Notes: generated by a model from the letters alone, not told the origin. Positions 14,791-24,107 are shown, counted from the stretch's first letter. The stretch is 35,713 nucleotides of DNA from Alphaproteobacteria bacterium MarineAlpha10_Bin2 (GCA_002937555.1 PTKB01000003.1:1-35713); one strand, 5' to 3'. Made by a program: numbers and translations.

Positions 14791-16242
14791 ATGGCCGATC
14801 AAAACAATGCGAGCGAACTCTATCGCCTCAGCGCCGCCGACGCTGTTACCTTCTTGCGGAAGGGTGAAATTTCTCCTGTAGAACTGGTCGAGGCATCGGC
14901 GGCTCGCATCGAGGCGACGGACGGCGCGCTGAATGCCCTGCCGACACTCTGCATCGAACGCGCGCGGGCACACGCCGAGCGCATCATGAAGAACGGCGGC
15001 ACCGGACGGCGCGATCCGGCCTGGCTCGGCGGTCTGCCGATTTCGGTCAAGGACCTGGTGCCGGTCGAGGGCGTGCGCACGACATGGGGCTCGCCGCTCT
15101 ACGCCGATCATGTGCCGGCGCGCTCCGACATTATGGTGGAACGGCTGGAGGCCAATGGCGCGATCGTCATGGGCAAGAGCAACACGCCGGAATTCGGCGC
15201 CGGCGCCAGCACCTTCAACGAAGTGTTCGGCAAGACGCGCAATCCGTGGAACACCGACAAGAGCTGCGGCGGCTCGTCCGGCGGGGCGGCGGTTTCGCTG
15301 GCTGCCGGCCAAGTGTGGATGGCGACCGGCTCCGACCTCGGCGGCAGCCTGCGCATTCCGGCGAGCTATTGTTCGGTCACGGGCTTGCGGCCGAGCCCGG
15401 GCCGGGTGGCGCACGGGCCGGCGGACTTGCCCTACGACACGCTTATGGTCGACGGGCCGATGGGCCGCGATGCGCTCGATACGGCGCTCTTCCTCGACGC
15501 CATGTGCGGCGCCCATGTGGAAGACCCGATCTCCCTCGCCGCCCCGGCAGAACCCTTTGCCCAGGCGGTGCGCGAGAAGGAAAAACACGCGCCGAAGCGG
15601 GTCGCCTACAGTCCTGATCTCGGAGAATTTCCGGTCGATAGCGAAGTGGCCGAAATATGCGCCGCCGCCGCCCAGCGCTTTCAAGCCATCGGAGCGGAGG
15701 TCGAAGATGGCGGCCCGAGCTTCAAGGGCGCGGTGGACATATTCCAGACGCTGCGCGCGGTGCTGTTCTCGGCGATGAAGGCCGACATGCTGCGGACCCG
15801 CCGCGACGCGCTGAAACCGGAGCTGATTTGGAATATCGAAAAGGGCTTGGCGCTCCAATCGGACGAGATCGGCGCGGCGGAAATCGCCCGCGGCAAGCTT
15901 TATCGGCGCATGGCGAAATTTTTTGCCAATCATGACTTGTTGCTCTGCCCGACCGTCATCGTGCCGCCGTTCGATGTCGACATCCGCTATGTCGAAGAGG
16001 TGAACGGCCATAAGTTCGACAATTACGTCGATTGGCTGGGCATTACCTTTGTGATCTCGCTAACCGGCTGCGCCGCTATTTCGACACCGGCGGGATTTAC
16101 CAAGGACGGCTTGCCGGTCGGTCTGCAAATCGTCGGCCCGCCCGGCGCCGAAGCGCGCGCCCTCGCCGCGGCGGCGTTGATGGAAGAGCAGATGGGATTG
16201 TCCGGCCACGTCCCGATTGCTCCGAAGAGCCCGGGTGGTTAG
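14791..16242 (+). CDS. Amidase (amidase signature family)
   Basis: Start trimmed to MADQNNASELYRLSAADAV; LGGLPISVKDLVPVEGVRTTWGS, KSCGGSSGGAAVSLAAGQVWMATGSDLGGSLRIPASYC (Ser-cisSer-Lys signature). Confidence 0.93.
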   Translation: MADQNNASELYRLSAADAVTFLRKGEISPVELVEASAARIEATDGALNALPTLCIERARAHAERIMKNGGTGRRDPAWLGGLPISVKDLVPVEGVRTTWGSPLYADHVPARSDIMVERLEANGAIVMGKSNTPEFGAGASTFNEVFGKTRNPWNTDKSCGGSSGGAAVSLAAGQVWMATGSDLGGSLRIPASYCSVTGLRPSPGRVAHGPADLPYDTLMVDGPMGRDALDTALFLDAMCGAHVEDPISLAAPAEPFAQAVREKEKHAPKRVAYSPDLGEFPVDSEVAEICAAAAQRFQAIGAEVEDGGPSFKGAVDIFQTLRAVLFSAMKADMLRTRRDALKPELIWNIEKGLALQSDEIGAAEIARGKLYRRMAKFFANHDLLLCPTVIVPPFDVDIRYVEEVNGHKFDNYVDWLGITFVISLTGCAAISTPAGFTKDGLPVGLQIVGPPGAEARALAAAALMEEQMGLSGHVPIAPKSPGG

Positions 16243-16760
16243 GCAGGGCTCGCAGCTTCCATGCGGTTGCGCACGAGATACCAGACGATCAACGCGCCGA
16301 CCAATTTGCTTGCCGTCATCGCCAACACGGCGGGGGCGGAAAGCCAGCCCATGATGCCGAGGAAAACGATGGTATCGAGGGGCGTCGCCAGGACGCTGGA
16401 AAACAATATGCGTTGCGCGAACGACCGCTTGGTGAAGCTGTAAACGAGCCAATCTGCCAGCTCGCTAATTGCGAAGGCTGCGACCGAGGCATAGGCCACG
16501 AATGGATCGGCCAAGAAATATGAAAGGACTCCCGCGACCAGCATGGCGGCCAGTACCCAATGGCCGATGACGCGTTGCGCGAAGTCCCGCGCGATAAAGA
16601 TTAAGCCAACGACCAACGCCACCGGCGGCCACATTTCGCCGCCACCCATGTCGACCGGCTGCACCACGATGAACAGCCAGTTCACCAGGACGATCAAGCC
16701 GATGTAAATCGCCGCCCAGAACAAGGCGGCCGGCCGCATGATCTCCGACAAAGTGGGCAC
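16239..16760 (-). CDS. VUT family / queuosine precursor transporter (YhhQ-like)
   Basis: VPTLSEIMRPAALFWAAIYIGLIVLVNWLF...AFAISELADWLVYSFTKRSFAQRILFSSVLATPLDTIVFL. GTG start at 16760 with AGGAGA RBS; directly downstream of queF. Confidence 0.85.
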   Translation of the reverse strand: MPTLSEIMRPAALFWAAIYIGLIVLVNWLFIVVQPVDMGGGEMWPPVALVVGLIFIARDFAQRVIGHWVLAAMLVAGVLSYFLADPFVAYASVAAFAISELADWLVYSFTKRSFAQRILFSSVLATPLDTIVFLGIMGWLSAPAVLAMTASKLVGALIVWYLVRNRMEAASPA

Positions 16761-16771
16761 GCTAGTTTCTC

Positions 16772-17245
16772 CTAACCTCTGCCGCGATAGGGCGCGACGC
16801 CCTGATCCGGCAGCCATAGATCCTTCGGCGGCGGTCCGGATTGATAGAAAACATCGATCGGTATGCCGCCGCGCGGATACCAATAGCCGCCGATCCGGAG
16901 CCAGCGCGGCGCCAGCACGTCTTCGAGACGCTTGGCGATGGCGACCGTGCAATCCTCATGAAAAGCGCCGTGATTGCGGAACGACGCCAGATAAAATTTT
17001 AGCGACTTACTCTCGACCAAGCGCGCGTCGGGAACGTAATCGATGACCAAATGAGCGAAGTCCGGCTGTCCGGTAATCGGGCATATAGAGGTAAATTCCG
17101 GGCAGGTAAAGCGCACGAGGTAATTCGTCTCGCCATGCGGGTTGGGCACGCTTTCGAGCACCGCTGCATCCGGCGATTCCGGCAGTTCCACCTTTTGGCC
17201 GAGTTGGCTCAGGCCCTTTAGCTCTTCTTCGGTCATCGCCGTCAT
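16772..17245 (-). CDS. queF: NADPH-dependent 7-cyano-7-deazaguanine reductase QueF
   Basis: 157 aa; [53 protein letters not shown] (QueF motif ESKSLK). Confidence 0.95.
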   Translation of the reverse strand: MTAMTEEELKGLSQLGQKVELPESPDAAVLESVPNPHGETNYLVRFTCPEFTSICPITGQPDFAHLVIDYVPDARLVESKSLKFYLASFRNHGAFHEDCTVAIAKRLEDVLAPRWLRIGGYWYPRGGIPIDVFYQSGPPPKDLWLPDQGVAPYRGRG

Positions 17246-18039
17246 CTGCCCTTGAAATCGGCCGGGCGTTTCTCGCGGAAGGCGGTGGTGCCTTCGTTGA
17301 TGTCTTCGGTGCGGCCGAGATCGTAAAACGAGCGCGATTCGAGCTTGAGCGCATCACCCATCGGCATGTCGAAAGAGCGCAACATGACATGCTTGGCGTA
17401 GCGTTGCGCGAGCGGCGCACGGCTGGCCAGCACTTCCGCAAACTCGAGGCTGCGCGCGACTAAATCCGCGAGCGGATAAATTCGGTTCACCAGTCCGATT
17501 TTCTCGGCATGGGCCGCATCGATGCGCTCGCCCGAGAGGATCATTTCCATGGCGTTGCCGAGGCCGACGATTTGCGGCAGGCGCACGCAGCCGCCGTCGC
17601 ACGGGTGGAAGCCCCAATTGACGTCTTGATGGGCGAACTCGGCGTTGGGCGAACAGAAGCGGATGTCGCAGGCCTCGGCAAGCTCCAGCCCGCCCGAGAT
17701 GGCGAAACCGTTGATCGCCGCGACGATGGGCTTGTCGATCTCGAGCCCGCGGGTGATGCCGCCGAATCCGGTGCCATCGGTGTAGCGTTCGCGGAATTCG
17801 GCCGCCGGGCGGGTGGCGTAATCGATGGTGTAGCTCTTGAGGTCGGCGCCGGCGCAAAACGCCTTGTCGCCGGCGCCGGTGATCACCGCCGCGCGTGCGT
17901 CCCCGTCGGCGGCGAATTCGCGCCATATATCGGTCAGCCGGTCATTGGCGGCGAAATCGAGCGAATTCATTTTGTCGGCGCGGTCGATGGTGATCAGCCG
18001 CACCCGCCCGTGCTTCTCATAGAGAATATCATCCGCCAT
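17242..18039 (-). CDS. Enoyl-CoA hydratase/isomerase family protein
   Basis: [28 protein letters not shown]...[11 protein letters not shown]...[26 protein letters not shown] (crotonase). Start trimmed from 18072. Confidence 0.93.
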   Translation of the reverse strand: MADDILYEKHGRVRLITIDRADKMNSLDFAANDRLTDIWREFAADGDARAAVITGAGDKAFCAGADLKSYTIDYATRPAAEFRERYTDGTGFGGITRGLEIDKPIVAAINGFAISGGLELAEACDIRFCSPNAEFAHQDVNWGFHPCDGGCVRLPQIVGLGNAMEMILSGERIDAAHAEKIGLVNRIYPLADLVARSLEFAEVLASRAPLAQRYAKHVMLRSFDMPMGDALKLESRSFYDLGRTEDINEGTTAFREKRPADFKGR

Positions 18040-18049
18040 GGTTACGCCC

Positions 18050-18805
18050 CTACCAGGCCGCCCAGCCGCCATCGACTAGCAAATTGGCGCCGTGCACCTG
18101 ATCAGAATCCGAGGATGCCAGGAACACCGCGGCACCGGTGAGTTCGTTCGGGTCCATATGGCCGACGCCAGTCGGCGTCAGCGACGCCTGACGTTCGTCA
18201 TAGCCCGCCTCGGCGCGGTACGGCGCGTTCATATCGGTCTTGATGTTGCCGGGCGCGAGCGAATTCACATTGATGCCGTCCTTGGCCAGTTCCAGACAGA
18301 GCGCGTTCACCATGTTCACCTGCCCGCCTTTCGACGAGCAATAGGCGCCCGAATTGGGAAAGCCGCCAACGCCGGCGATGGAAGTGATGTTGATGATTTT
18401 GCCGCTACCCTTGGCTTTCATGGTCGGCACCACCGCACGCGCCATGAAGAAGCTGCCCTTCAGGTTGAGGTCGATTTGGGTGTCCCAGATTTCTTCGGTG
18501 GTGTCCTCGATGGGGACGGCGGTGAAAATTCCGGCATTGTTGACCAGTATGTCGACCGTGCCGAACGCGGCGATGACCTCGCCGGCCAAGCGGTCGCATT
18601 CCGACACCTGGGCGACATCGGCCTGAAACGCCTTGGCCTCGCCGCCAGCGTCGTTGATCTCCTTGACGACGGCCTCGGCCTTGTCGAGATTTGAATGTGC
18701 GACGACGGCGACACGCGCGCCCTCGGCGCCATAGCGCCGGGCAATACAGGCGCCGATACCACGCGAGCTGCCGGTGATGATGGCGACCTTACCTTCGAGT
18801 TTCAT
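18050..18805 (-). CDS. SDR family oxidoreductase (3-oxoacyl-ACP-reductase-like)
   Basis: VAIITGSSRGIGACIARRYGAEGARV, DILVNNAGIF, ITSIAGVGGFPNSGAYCSSKGG, LLVDGGWAAW. Confidence 0.94.
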   Translation of the reverse strand: MKLEGKVAIITGSSRGIGACIARRYGAEGARVAVVAHSNLDKAEAVVKEINDAGGEAKAFQADVAQVSECDRLAGEVIAAFGTVDILVNNAGIFTAVPIEDTTEEIWDTQIDLNLKGSFFMARAVVPTMKAKGSGKIINITSIAGVGGFPNSGAYCSSKGGQVNMVNALCLELAKDGINVNSLAPGNIKTDMNAPYRAEAGYDERQASLTPTGVGHMDPNELTGAAVFLASSDSDQVHGANLLVDGGWAAW

Positions 18806-18867
18806 GGCTGCACCTATTGAATGGCTTGTGTTGCGCGAGCTTAGCTAGGCGGGCCGGGCAGTCAATC

Positions 18868-20079
18868 TCAAGCTGCGGCGATGTCCGGCCACTCCGCGTC
18901 GCGCGAGCGGCTCAGCGCGGCGCCGATATCGCTCAGGCTATTCAGGCTGTGCACGGTGCGGAAATCATCGACATGCGGCAGGATCGCCCGAACGCCGCGC
19001 GCTTCAGGGCGGAAGCCTTCGAAACGCAGCAGCGGATTGAGCCAGATCAGGCGGCGGCAGGATTTGTGCAGGCGCTCGATCTCGCGCTCGAGCCCGTCGA
19101 CATCGCCGCGGTCCAGCCCGTCGGTAATCAACAAAACCACCGCGCCCTGGCCGAGCACCCGGCGTGACCAGGAGCGGTTGAAGTCGAGCAGGCTCTCGCC
19201 GATACGGGTGCCGCCCGACCAGTCGAGCGCGGCATTGGCCACCCGGTCAAGCGCCACATCGACATCGCGGTACTGCAAATGGCGGGTGATATTGGTGAGG
19301 CGGGTGCCGAATATGAAACTGTGCACTCGGTCGCGGTCATTGGTGATGGCGTGCACGAAATGGAGGAACATACGCGAATAACGGCTCATCGACCCAGATA
19401 TGTCGCACAGCACGACGAGCGGCGGATGGCGGGTGACGCGGCGGCGGTATTTGAGTGGCATGATGGCGCCGGAGGTGCGCATCCCGGCGCGCAGCGTCGC
19501 CCGCATATCGATCTTGGCGCCGCGCGGATCGGCGGCGAAACGGCGTGTCGGGATCTCCATGATCGGCAGGCGCATTTCGGCGATGACCCGCTTGGCCTCT
19601 TCGACCTCCTCCTTCGACATGCTGTCGAAATCCATTTCCTGCAGCACTTCCATGGCGGAATAGGTTTGCGTGGCGTCGAGCTCGACTTCGATTTCGTCCT
19701 CGGCCTGCGGCTTGGGCGGATCGTCGGGCGAAAGCGCATCGGCCACGCGGCGGCTTATTTTCTCCGGCTCGCCCTTTTCCGCCGCCGTCGGGGCGGCGAC
19801 CGCCATCATGCGGCGCAACTCTTCAGGGTTGCGCCAAAACAGGCGAAACGCCTGGTCGAAAACCTGACGCTGGGCGGCGCGCTCGACGAATACGGCATGC
19901 ATCGCCCAGTAAAAATCATGGCGCGGCGCGAGCCCGATCAAATCCGCCGCCTGCACTGCCTCCAGCGTCTTGCCGGGGCCGACCGGCAGGCCGGTGGCGC
20001 GCAGCGCACGGGCGAAATGCATGATGTTTCGCGCGAGCTTGCCGCCGCCGACAATATCGACCGGTGCCAGACGGCTCAT
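18868..20079 (-). CDS. VWA domain-containing protein, CoxE-like
   Basis: 403 aa; MRTSGAIMPLKYRRRVTRHPPLVVLCDISGSMSRYSRMFLHFVHAI (MIDAS DxSxS); ATGA-type overlap with the upstream MoxR gene. Confidence 0.9.
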   Translation of the reverse strand: MSRLAPVDIVGGGKLARNIMHFARALRATGLPVGPGKTLEAVQAADLIGLAPRHDFYWAMHAVFVERAAQRQVFDQAFRLFWRNPEELRRMMAVAAPTAAEKGEPEKISRRVADALSPDDPPKPQAEDEIEVELDATQTYSAMEVLQEMDFDSMSKEEVEEAKRVIAEMRLPIMEIPTRRFAADPRGAKIDMRATLRAGMRTSGAIMPLKYRRRVTRHPPLVVLCDISGSMSRYSRMFLHFVHAITNDRDRVHSFIFGTRLTNITRHLQYRDVDVALDRVANAALDWSGGTRIGESLLDFNRSWSRRVLGQGAVVLLITDGLDRGDVDGLEREIERLHKSCRRLIWLNPLLRFEGFRPEARGVRAILPHVDDFRTVHSLNSLSDIGAALSRSRDAEWPDIAAA

Positions 20080-20999
20080 GAGCTGCTCTCTCCGAGATCG
20101 CCCAGCACGCCTTGAAGCGTTGCAGCCTGAGCGGCGGCGCCGCCGGCCTGATGATTTTTAATAATTTGCGCGATTCCGGCGCTGGTATCTTTCGGGTCGA
20201 GTTCCTGACGGTCCAAATCGATCAATGTGGCGGCCCAATCGACCGCCGCCCGGACGAACGCGTCGCCGCGAAATTCGGTTTGTCGCAATTCATCCACCAA
20301 GCCATCCAGGCGTTCCGTCAGGCGCCGCGCAATGCCGGGCGCACGGAATTCGAGTATCTCCGCCTCGCGCGCGGCGTCCGGGTAATCGATCCAGTGATAG
20401 ACGCAGCGTCGCTTGAGCGCGTCGTGAATTTCGCGTGTGCGATTGGAGGTGAGCACGACAATCGGGCGCTGGGCAGCGCGGATGGTGCCCAATTCCGGCA
20501 CGCTTACCTGAAAATCGGAGAGGATCTCCAACAGATAGGCTTCGAAGCCTTCGTCGGCGCGGTCGATTTCATCGATCAACAAAACCGGCGCGCCGGCGTC
20601 GCTCTCCTCCAATGCTTGAAGTATCGGGCGCTTGACGAGAAAGCGCTCGGAGAAAATATCGGCGGCGACTTCGTCTTTGTCGCGGTCCTTCTCATGCTCG
20701 GCGAGACGAATCTCGATCATCTGCGCGGCGTAGTTCCACTCGTAAACGGCGGCGGATGCGTCCAAGCCTTCATGACATTGCAAGCGCAGGAGCGGGCGGC
20801 CCATTTCGCGCGCGAGAACCAATCCAAGCTCGCTCTTTCCGACGCCGCTGCGGCCTTCAAGCAGAAGCGGGCGGCCGAGTTTGAGTGAGAGAAAGAGCGC
20901 CGTCGCCAAGCCGCTGTCGGGCACGTACTTGCCCTTCCGCAACAGCGCGCGCGTGCTCTCGACCGAATCGGGAATCTTCGTCGTGTCCATTCTCACCAT
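20076..20999 (-). CDS. MoxR-family AAA+ ATPase (CoxD-like)
   Basis: 307 aa; LLLEGRSGVGKSELGLVLAREMGRPLLRLQCHEGLDASAAVYEWNYAAQMIEIRL...APVLLIDEIDRADEGFEAYLLEILSDFQVSVPELGTI...VVLTSNRTREIHDALKRRCVYHWIDYP. Confidence 0.92.
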   Translation of the reverse strand: MVRMDTTKIPDSVESTRALLRKGKYVPDSGLATALFLSLKLGRPLLLEGRSGVGKSELGLVLAREMGRPLLRLQCHEGLDASAAVYEWNYAAQMIEIRLAEHEKDRDKDEVAADIFSERFLVKRPILQALEESDAGAPVLLIDEIDRADEGFEAYLLEILSDFQVSVPELGTIRAAQRPIVVLTSNRTREIHDALKRRCVYHWIDYPDAAREAEILEFRAPGIARRLTERLDGLVDELRQTEFRGDAFVRAAVDWAATLIDLDRQELDPKDTSAGIAQIIKNHQAGGAAAQAATLQGVLGDLGESSS

Positions 21000-21106
21000 C
21001 CACGGGTGGAAAGTAACGTTTCCTCTGTTCGCATCAAAGGCTTAACATTCCGGACAGCGACACGAAACCCCGCCCAGATTCTTCCCGTATCTGCATCGAA
21101 ATTTGA

Positions 21107-22285
21107 ATGTCCCTGGTTCCTCTGATTATCGCCGTCCTGGTCAATTTTTCGATGGGCTCGTTTTATGCGTGGAGCGTAATGGTCGCGCCGCTCGAGCAAT
21201 CACTCGGCGCCACCCGGTCAGACATCAGCCTGGCCTACTCCGTCAGTTTCATCACTATGACCGTGGGCATGTTCGTTACGCACAGCCTGCTGCGTATCGC
21301 GTCGCTGCCCTATTTGCTATTTGCCGTCTTTACCATTGCCGGGGTGGGCCTGGCGATATCCGGATATTTCGAAGCGCTGTGGAGCCTGGTGATTGGCTAT
21401 GGCGTCTTGTTCGGGTTCGCCCTCGGCGTGTCTTACTTCCTGGCGATGACTGCGGCAAGCCTGAACCTCCCGGTCCGGCCCAGCATCGCGCTTAGCATGA
21501 GCATGTCGGCCTTCGCCGGCGGCGGACTGGTGTGGCCGCCGATATTCGCGGCGATCATAGAATGGCAAGGGCCGCATGCCGTACTCTTGCTGTTTGCCGC
21601 CTATCTCGTTCTGGTCGGAGCCCTGAGCGGAATCCTGTTGCACGCCTCCCGCCCGCCGACCCACCCTGGTGCCGATAAGGGCGGCGGCCTGTTCAGTGAT
21701 ATTCTCACCCACCGCCCTCGGGTTTTCATATTGCTGTGGGCGGGATTCATCTGCATCGGATTTGCCGCGTTGATGTCGATCGGTCATGCGGCGGGCATCG
21801 TCGTGGATCATGGATTTCCCGCAGACCAAGCCTATTGGGCGCCGATGCTGACCAATCTCGTCTATATTGGCTGCGCGCTCTCGGCCGGGATCGTCTGCGA
21901 TTGGATTACCGGCCGGCGCGTGCTGATCGGGATCGCCGCCCTGACGGCGATCCCGCTGTTGACGCTTTATTTCGCGCCTTCCGCCACCATGAGCCTCATT
22001 GCACTCGCCGTGGTGGGCGGCGCATTCGGCGCCAGCGCCTCGGCCTATCCTGTGACCGTCGCCGGCTATTACGGCGTTTCGGCGCTGCCCCGCATCTATG
22101 GGCGGATGGCTACGGCGTTCGGCGCCTCCGGCCTGCTCGGCCCCTTTGCCGCCGGTGTCCTCTATGATTGGCAGGGCGGTTATGAAATCGCCATTCTCAT
22201 TGCCGGTGTTTTGGCCGTGATCGGCATCGCCACCTTGTGGTGCCTGCCCAAGACGCCCGCTATTGAGGCTGCGGCGCGTCCGTAA
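21107..22285 (+). CDS. MFS transporter (oxalate/formate antiporter-like group)
   Basis: 392 aa, about 12 hydrophobic segments; VNFSMGSFYAWSVMVAPLEQSLGATRSDISLAYSVSFITMTVGMF. Confidence 0.85.
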   Translation: MSLVPLIIAVLVNFSMGSFYAWSVMVAPLEQSLGATRSDISLAYSVSFITMTVGMFVTHSLLRIASLPYLLFAVFTIAGVGLAISGYFEALWSLVIGYGVLFGFALGVSYFLAMTAASLNLPVRPSIALSMSMSAFAGGGLVWPPIFAAIIEWQGPHAVLLLFAAYLVLVGALSGILLHASRPPTHPGADKGGGLFSDILTHRPRVFILLWAGFICIGFAALMSIGHAAGIVVDHGFPADQAYWAPMLTNLVYIGCALSAGIVCDWITGRRVLIGIAALTAIPLLTLYFAPSATMSLIALAVVGGAFGASASAYPVTVAGYYGVSALPRIYGRMATAFGASGLLGPFAAGVLYDWQGGYEIAILIAGVLAVIGIATLWCLPKTPAIEAAARP

Positions 22286-22578
22286 CTTCGGAAATAAACT
22301 CCTCGAACTTGCCGCCCTTGGTCTTCGGCATCGCGTCGAAATATTGGAATAAGATTTCGAACGGGTGGCCGAGGGCGTTTTGGATCACAGACCTCAGCTG
22401 ATCCTCCTCCGCCACCCTGGCGGACAAAGTCGGCAAGCAATAGGAACGAACCGCCTGGAACGACTAGCGTTTCCGCGCCGTCAATTGGAAGGACGATCGT
22501 TTGTCCCTGTTCGTTGCGGAGTGTAGCTCCCGGAATTAGGGAAGATACGGTGCCAGAACCATCCTTTTGCGCACTCAT
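22180..22578 (-). pseudogene. Chimeric remnant: N-terminal piece of a large secreted/RTX-adhesin-like protein joined to the C-terminal tail of a CapK/PaaK-type CoA ligase in another frame
   Basis: N-piece MSAQKDGSGTVSSLIPGATLRNEQGQTIVLPIDGAETLVVPGGSFLLLADFVRQGG ends at a GGCGGAGGAGGAT junction. The alternate minus frame (about 22430-22260) reads VAEEDQLRSVIQNALGHPFEILFQYFDAMPKTKGGKFEEFISEVTDAPQPQ*. Confidence 0.45.
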
Positions 22579-22639
22579 ATGTAACGTTTGTAATGCTCCC
22601 AAAACCCCATTCCGATCCGATATGGGGCGCGAATCCTGC

Positions 22640-22870
22640 CTATAGCTGCGCTACTATAACTCAGTTGCAAGTATTAACAAAATGTTGATTATGAAACTAA
22701 TTTTCGGTTTACATCGCTAACAATGTATTTATTCTGAATTGCTCCAAATAATTTTATGTAACATAACATGTGTTGCAAGAATATTTACTTAATACTTGAA
22801 CTAGAATTGGCCGATAATTCGAGAAAGGCCGCGAATTCATTGAAATAGATGTAAATAAATCGAAATTGGT
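22640..22870. other. AT-rich non-coding island
   Basis: By eye, A/T-dominated sequence (e.g. attaacaaaatgttgattatgaaactaattttcggtttacat) in an otherwise GC-rich window, with no credible CDS. Confidence 0.7.
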
Positions 22871-23022
22871 TTTTGTTGCGACATACAAGAATAATAGCGC
22901 TTTATTGCCCACCAGCGCCGCAAAACCTGTAACCGCCAAGCATCCTGTTTGCCTCGACGCTCTGCTGCGTTAAACCTAGTTCCGCTGCGGCATCCCGCAC
23001 GGCTAAGGAAATGAGGTGGAAA

Positions 23023-23523
23023 ATGGTGGAAGGGTTCAACAAAGGCTTCCCGGTATCCTGGGATCAATTGCACCGCGACGGGCGGGCGCTGGCATGGAGA
23101 TTGGCTGAAATCGGGCCATTCGAGGGTATTGCCTCGATTACCCGCGGCGGCCTCGTGCCGGCGGCGATCGTCGCCCGGGAACTGGATATTCGCCTCGTCG
23201 ATACGATTTGCGTCTCTTCGTACGATCATCAGGACCAATCGGAAGTCATCATCATCAAGGGCCTCGAGGGCGATGGCGAAGGATGGCTGATCATCGATGA
23301 CCTGGTCGATACCGGAAAAACCGCCCGAGTCGTGCGCAACATGCTGCCGAAGGCGCACCTCGCCTGCGTTTACGCCAAACCGCTCGGCAAGCCGCTGGTC
23401 GACAGCTATATCACCGAGGTCAGCCAGGACACCTGGATCTTTTTCCCGTGGGATACCGATCTGCAATTTGTGCCGCCCATCGCCGGCGAAGAAGGCTCGG
23501 CCAACAACCGAAACGATAGCTGA
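23023..23523 (+). CDS. gpt: Xanthine-guanine phosphoribosyltransferase
   Basis: [110 protein letters not shown], close to E. coli Gpt. ATG 23023 follows GAGGTGG; ATG 23011 is also possible. Confidence 0.94.
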   Translation: MVEGFNKGFPVSWDQLHRDGRALAWRLAEIGPFEGIASITRGGLVPAAIVARELDIRLVDTICVSSYDHQDQSEVIIIKGLEGDGEGWLIIDDLVDTGKTARVVRNMLPKAHLACVYAKPLGKPLVDSYITEVSQDTWIFFPWDTDLQFVPPIAGEEGSANNRNDS

Positions 23524-23534
23524 AGGAGAACAAA

Positions 23535-24092
23535 GTGAGCCGCATCCCGCTGCCAAAAGAAGACGAGCTGGACGCCGACCAGCGCCGGGTTTACGACGAC
23601 ATCAAATCGGGCCGGCGCGGCGCTGTGCTCGACCTCTTCATGATGATGATGCACAGCCCCCAGCTCGCCGACCGGGCGCAGCGCCTCGGTGTCTTTTTAC
23701 GCTATGAAACCAGCCTGCCGACGCGCCTCAGCGAGCTCGCGGTGCTGACCACGGCCAAGCATTGGAATTCTTCCTACGAGTGGCATTTCCACGAAAAAGA
23801 AGCGCGCGCCGGCGGCTTGGCGGAGAATATTATCGCCGCCGTCCGCGCCGGTGACACGCCGGCATTCGACAATGCCGAAGAAGCCGCCGTCCACGCCTAT
23901 ACGCGCGAGCTGCTCAGCAACCGCCATGCCAGCGACGAAACCTATCAAACCGCGCTCGGCTTTTTCGGCAACGCCGGCATGGTCGAGCTGACCTGCCTGA
24001 TCGGCTATTACTGCATGATCGCGATGACCCTGAACGAACATGGCGTGCCGCTTCCTGAAGGCGCCGAGCCAGCCTTGCCGCCGCCCGGCTGA
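23535..24092 (+). CDS. Carboxymuconolactone decarboxylase (CMD/AhpD-like) family protein
   Basis: 185 aa; LFMMMMHSPQLADRAQRLGVFLRYETSLPTRLSELAVLTTAKHWNSSYEWHFHEKEARAGGL; GTG start with AAGGAG RBS. Confidence 0.9.
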   Translation: MSRIPLPKEDELDADQRRVYDDIKSGRRGAVLDLFMMMMHSPQLADRAQRLGVFLRYETSLPTRLSELAVLTTAKHWNSSYEWHFHEKEARAGGLAENIIAAVRAGDTPAFDNAEEAAVHAYTRELLSNRHASDETYQTALGFFGNAGMVELTCLIGYYCMIAMTLNEHGVPLPEGAEPALPPPG

Positions 24093-24107
24093 TCGCGTTC
24101 GGCGGCA

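Noticed and set aside
14755-16011. 418-aa minus-strand ORF opposite the amidase
   Set aside because: Antisense shadow of a clear amidase-signature gene; His/Arg/Gly/Ala-rich with no motifs.
22605-22627. ccccat-N11-atgggg hairpin as a terminator
   Set aside because: Short 6-bp arms, a long loop and only TTTT after it; located upstream of the remnant rather than after a gene.
22837-23556. 239-aa minus-strand ORF
   Set aside because: Antisense to gpt, which is strongly supported.
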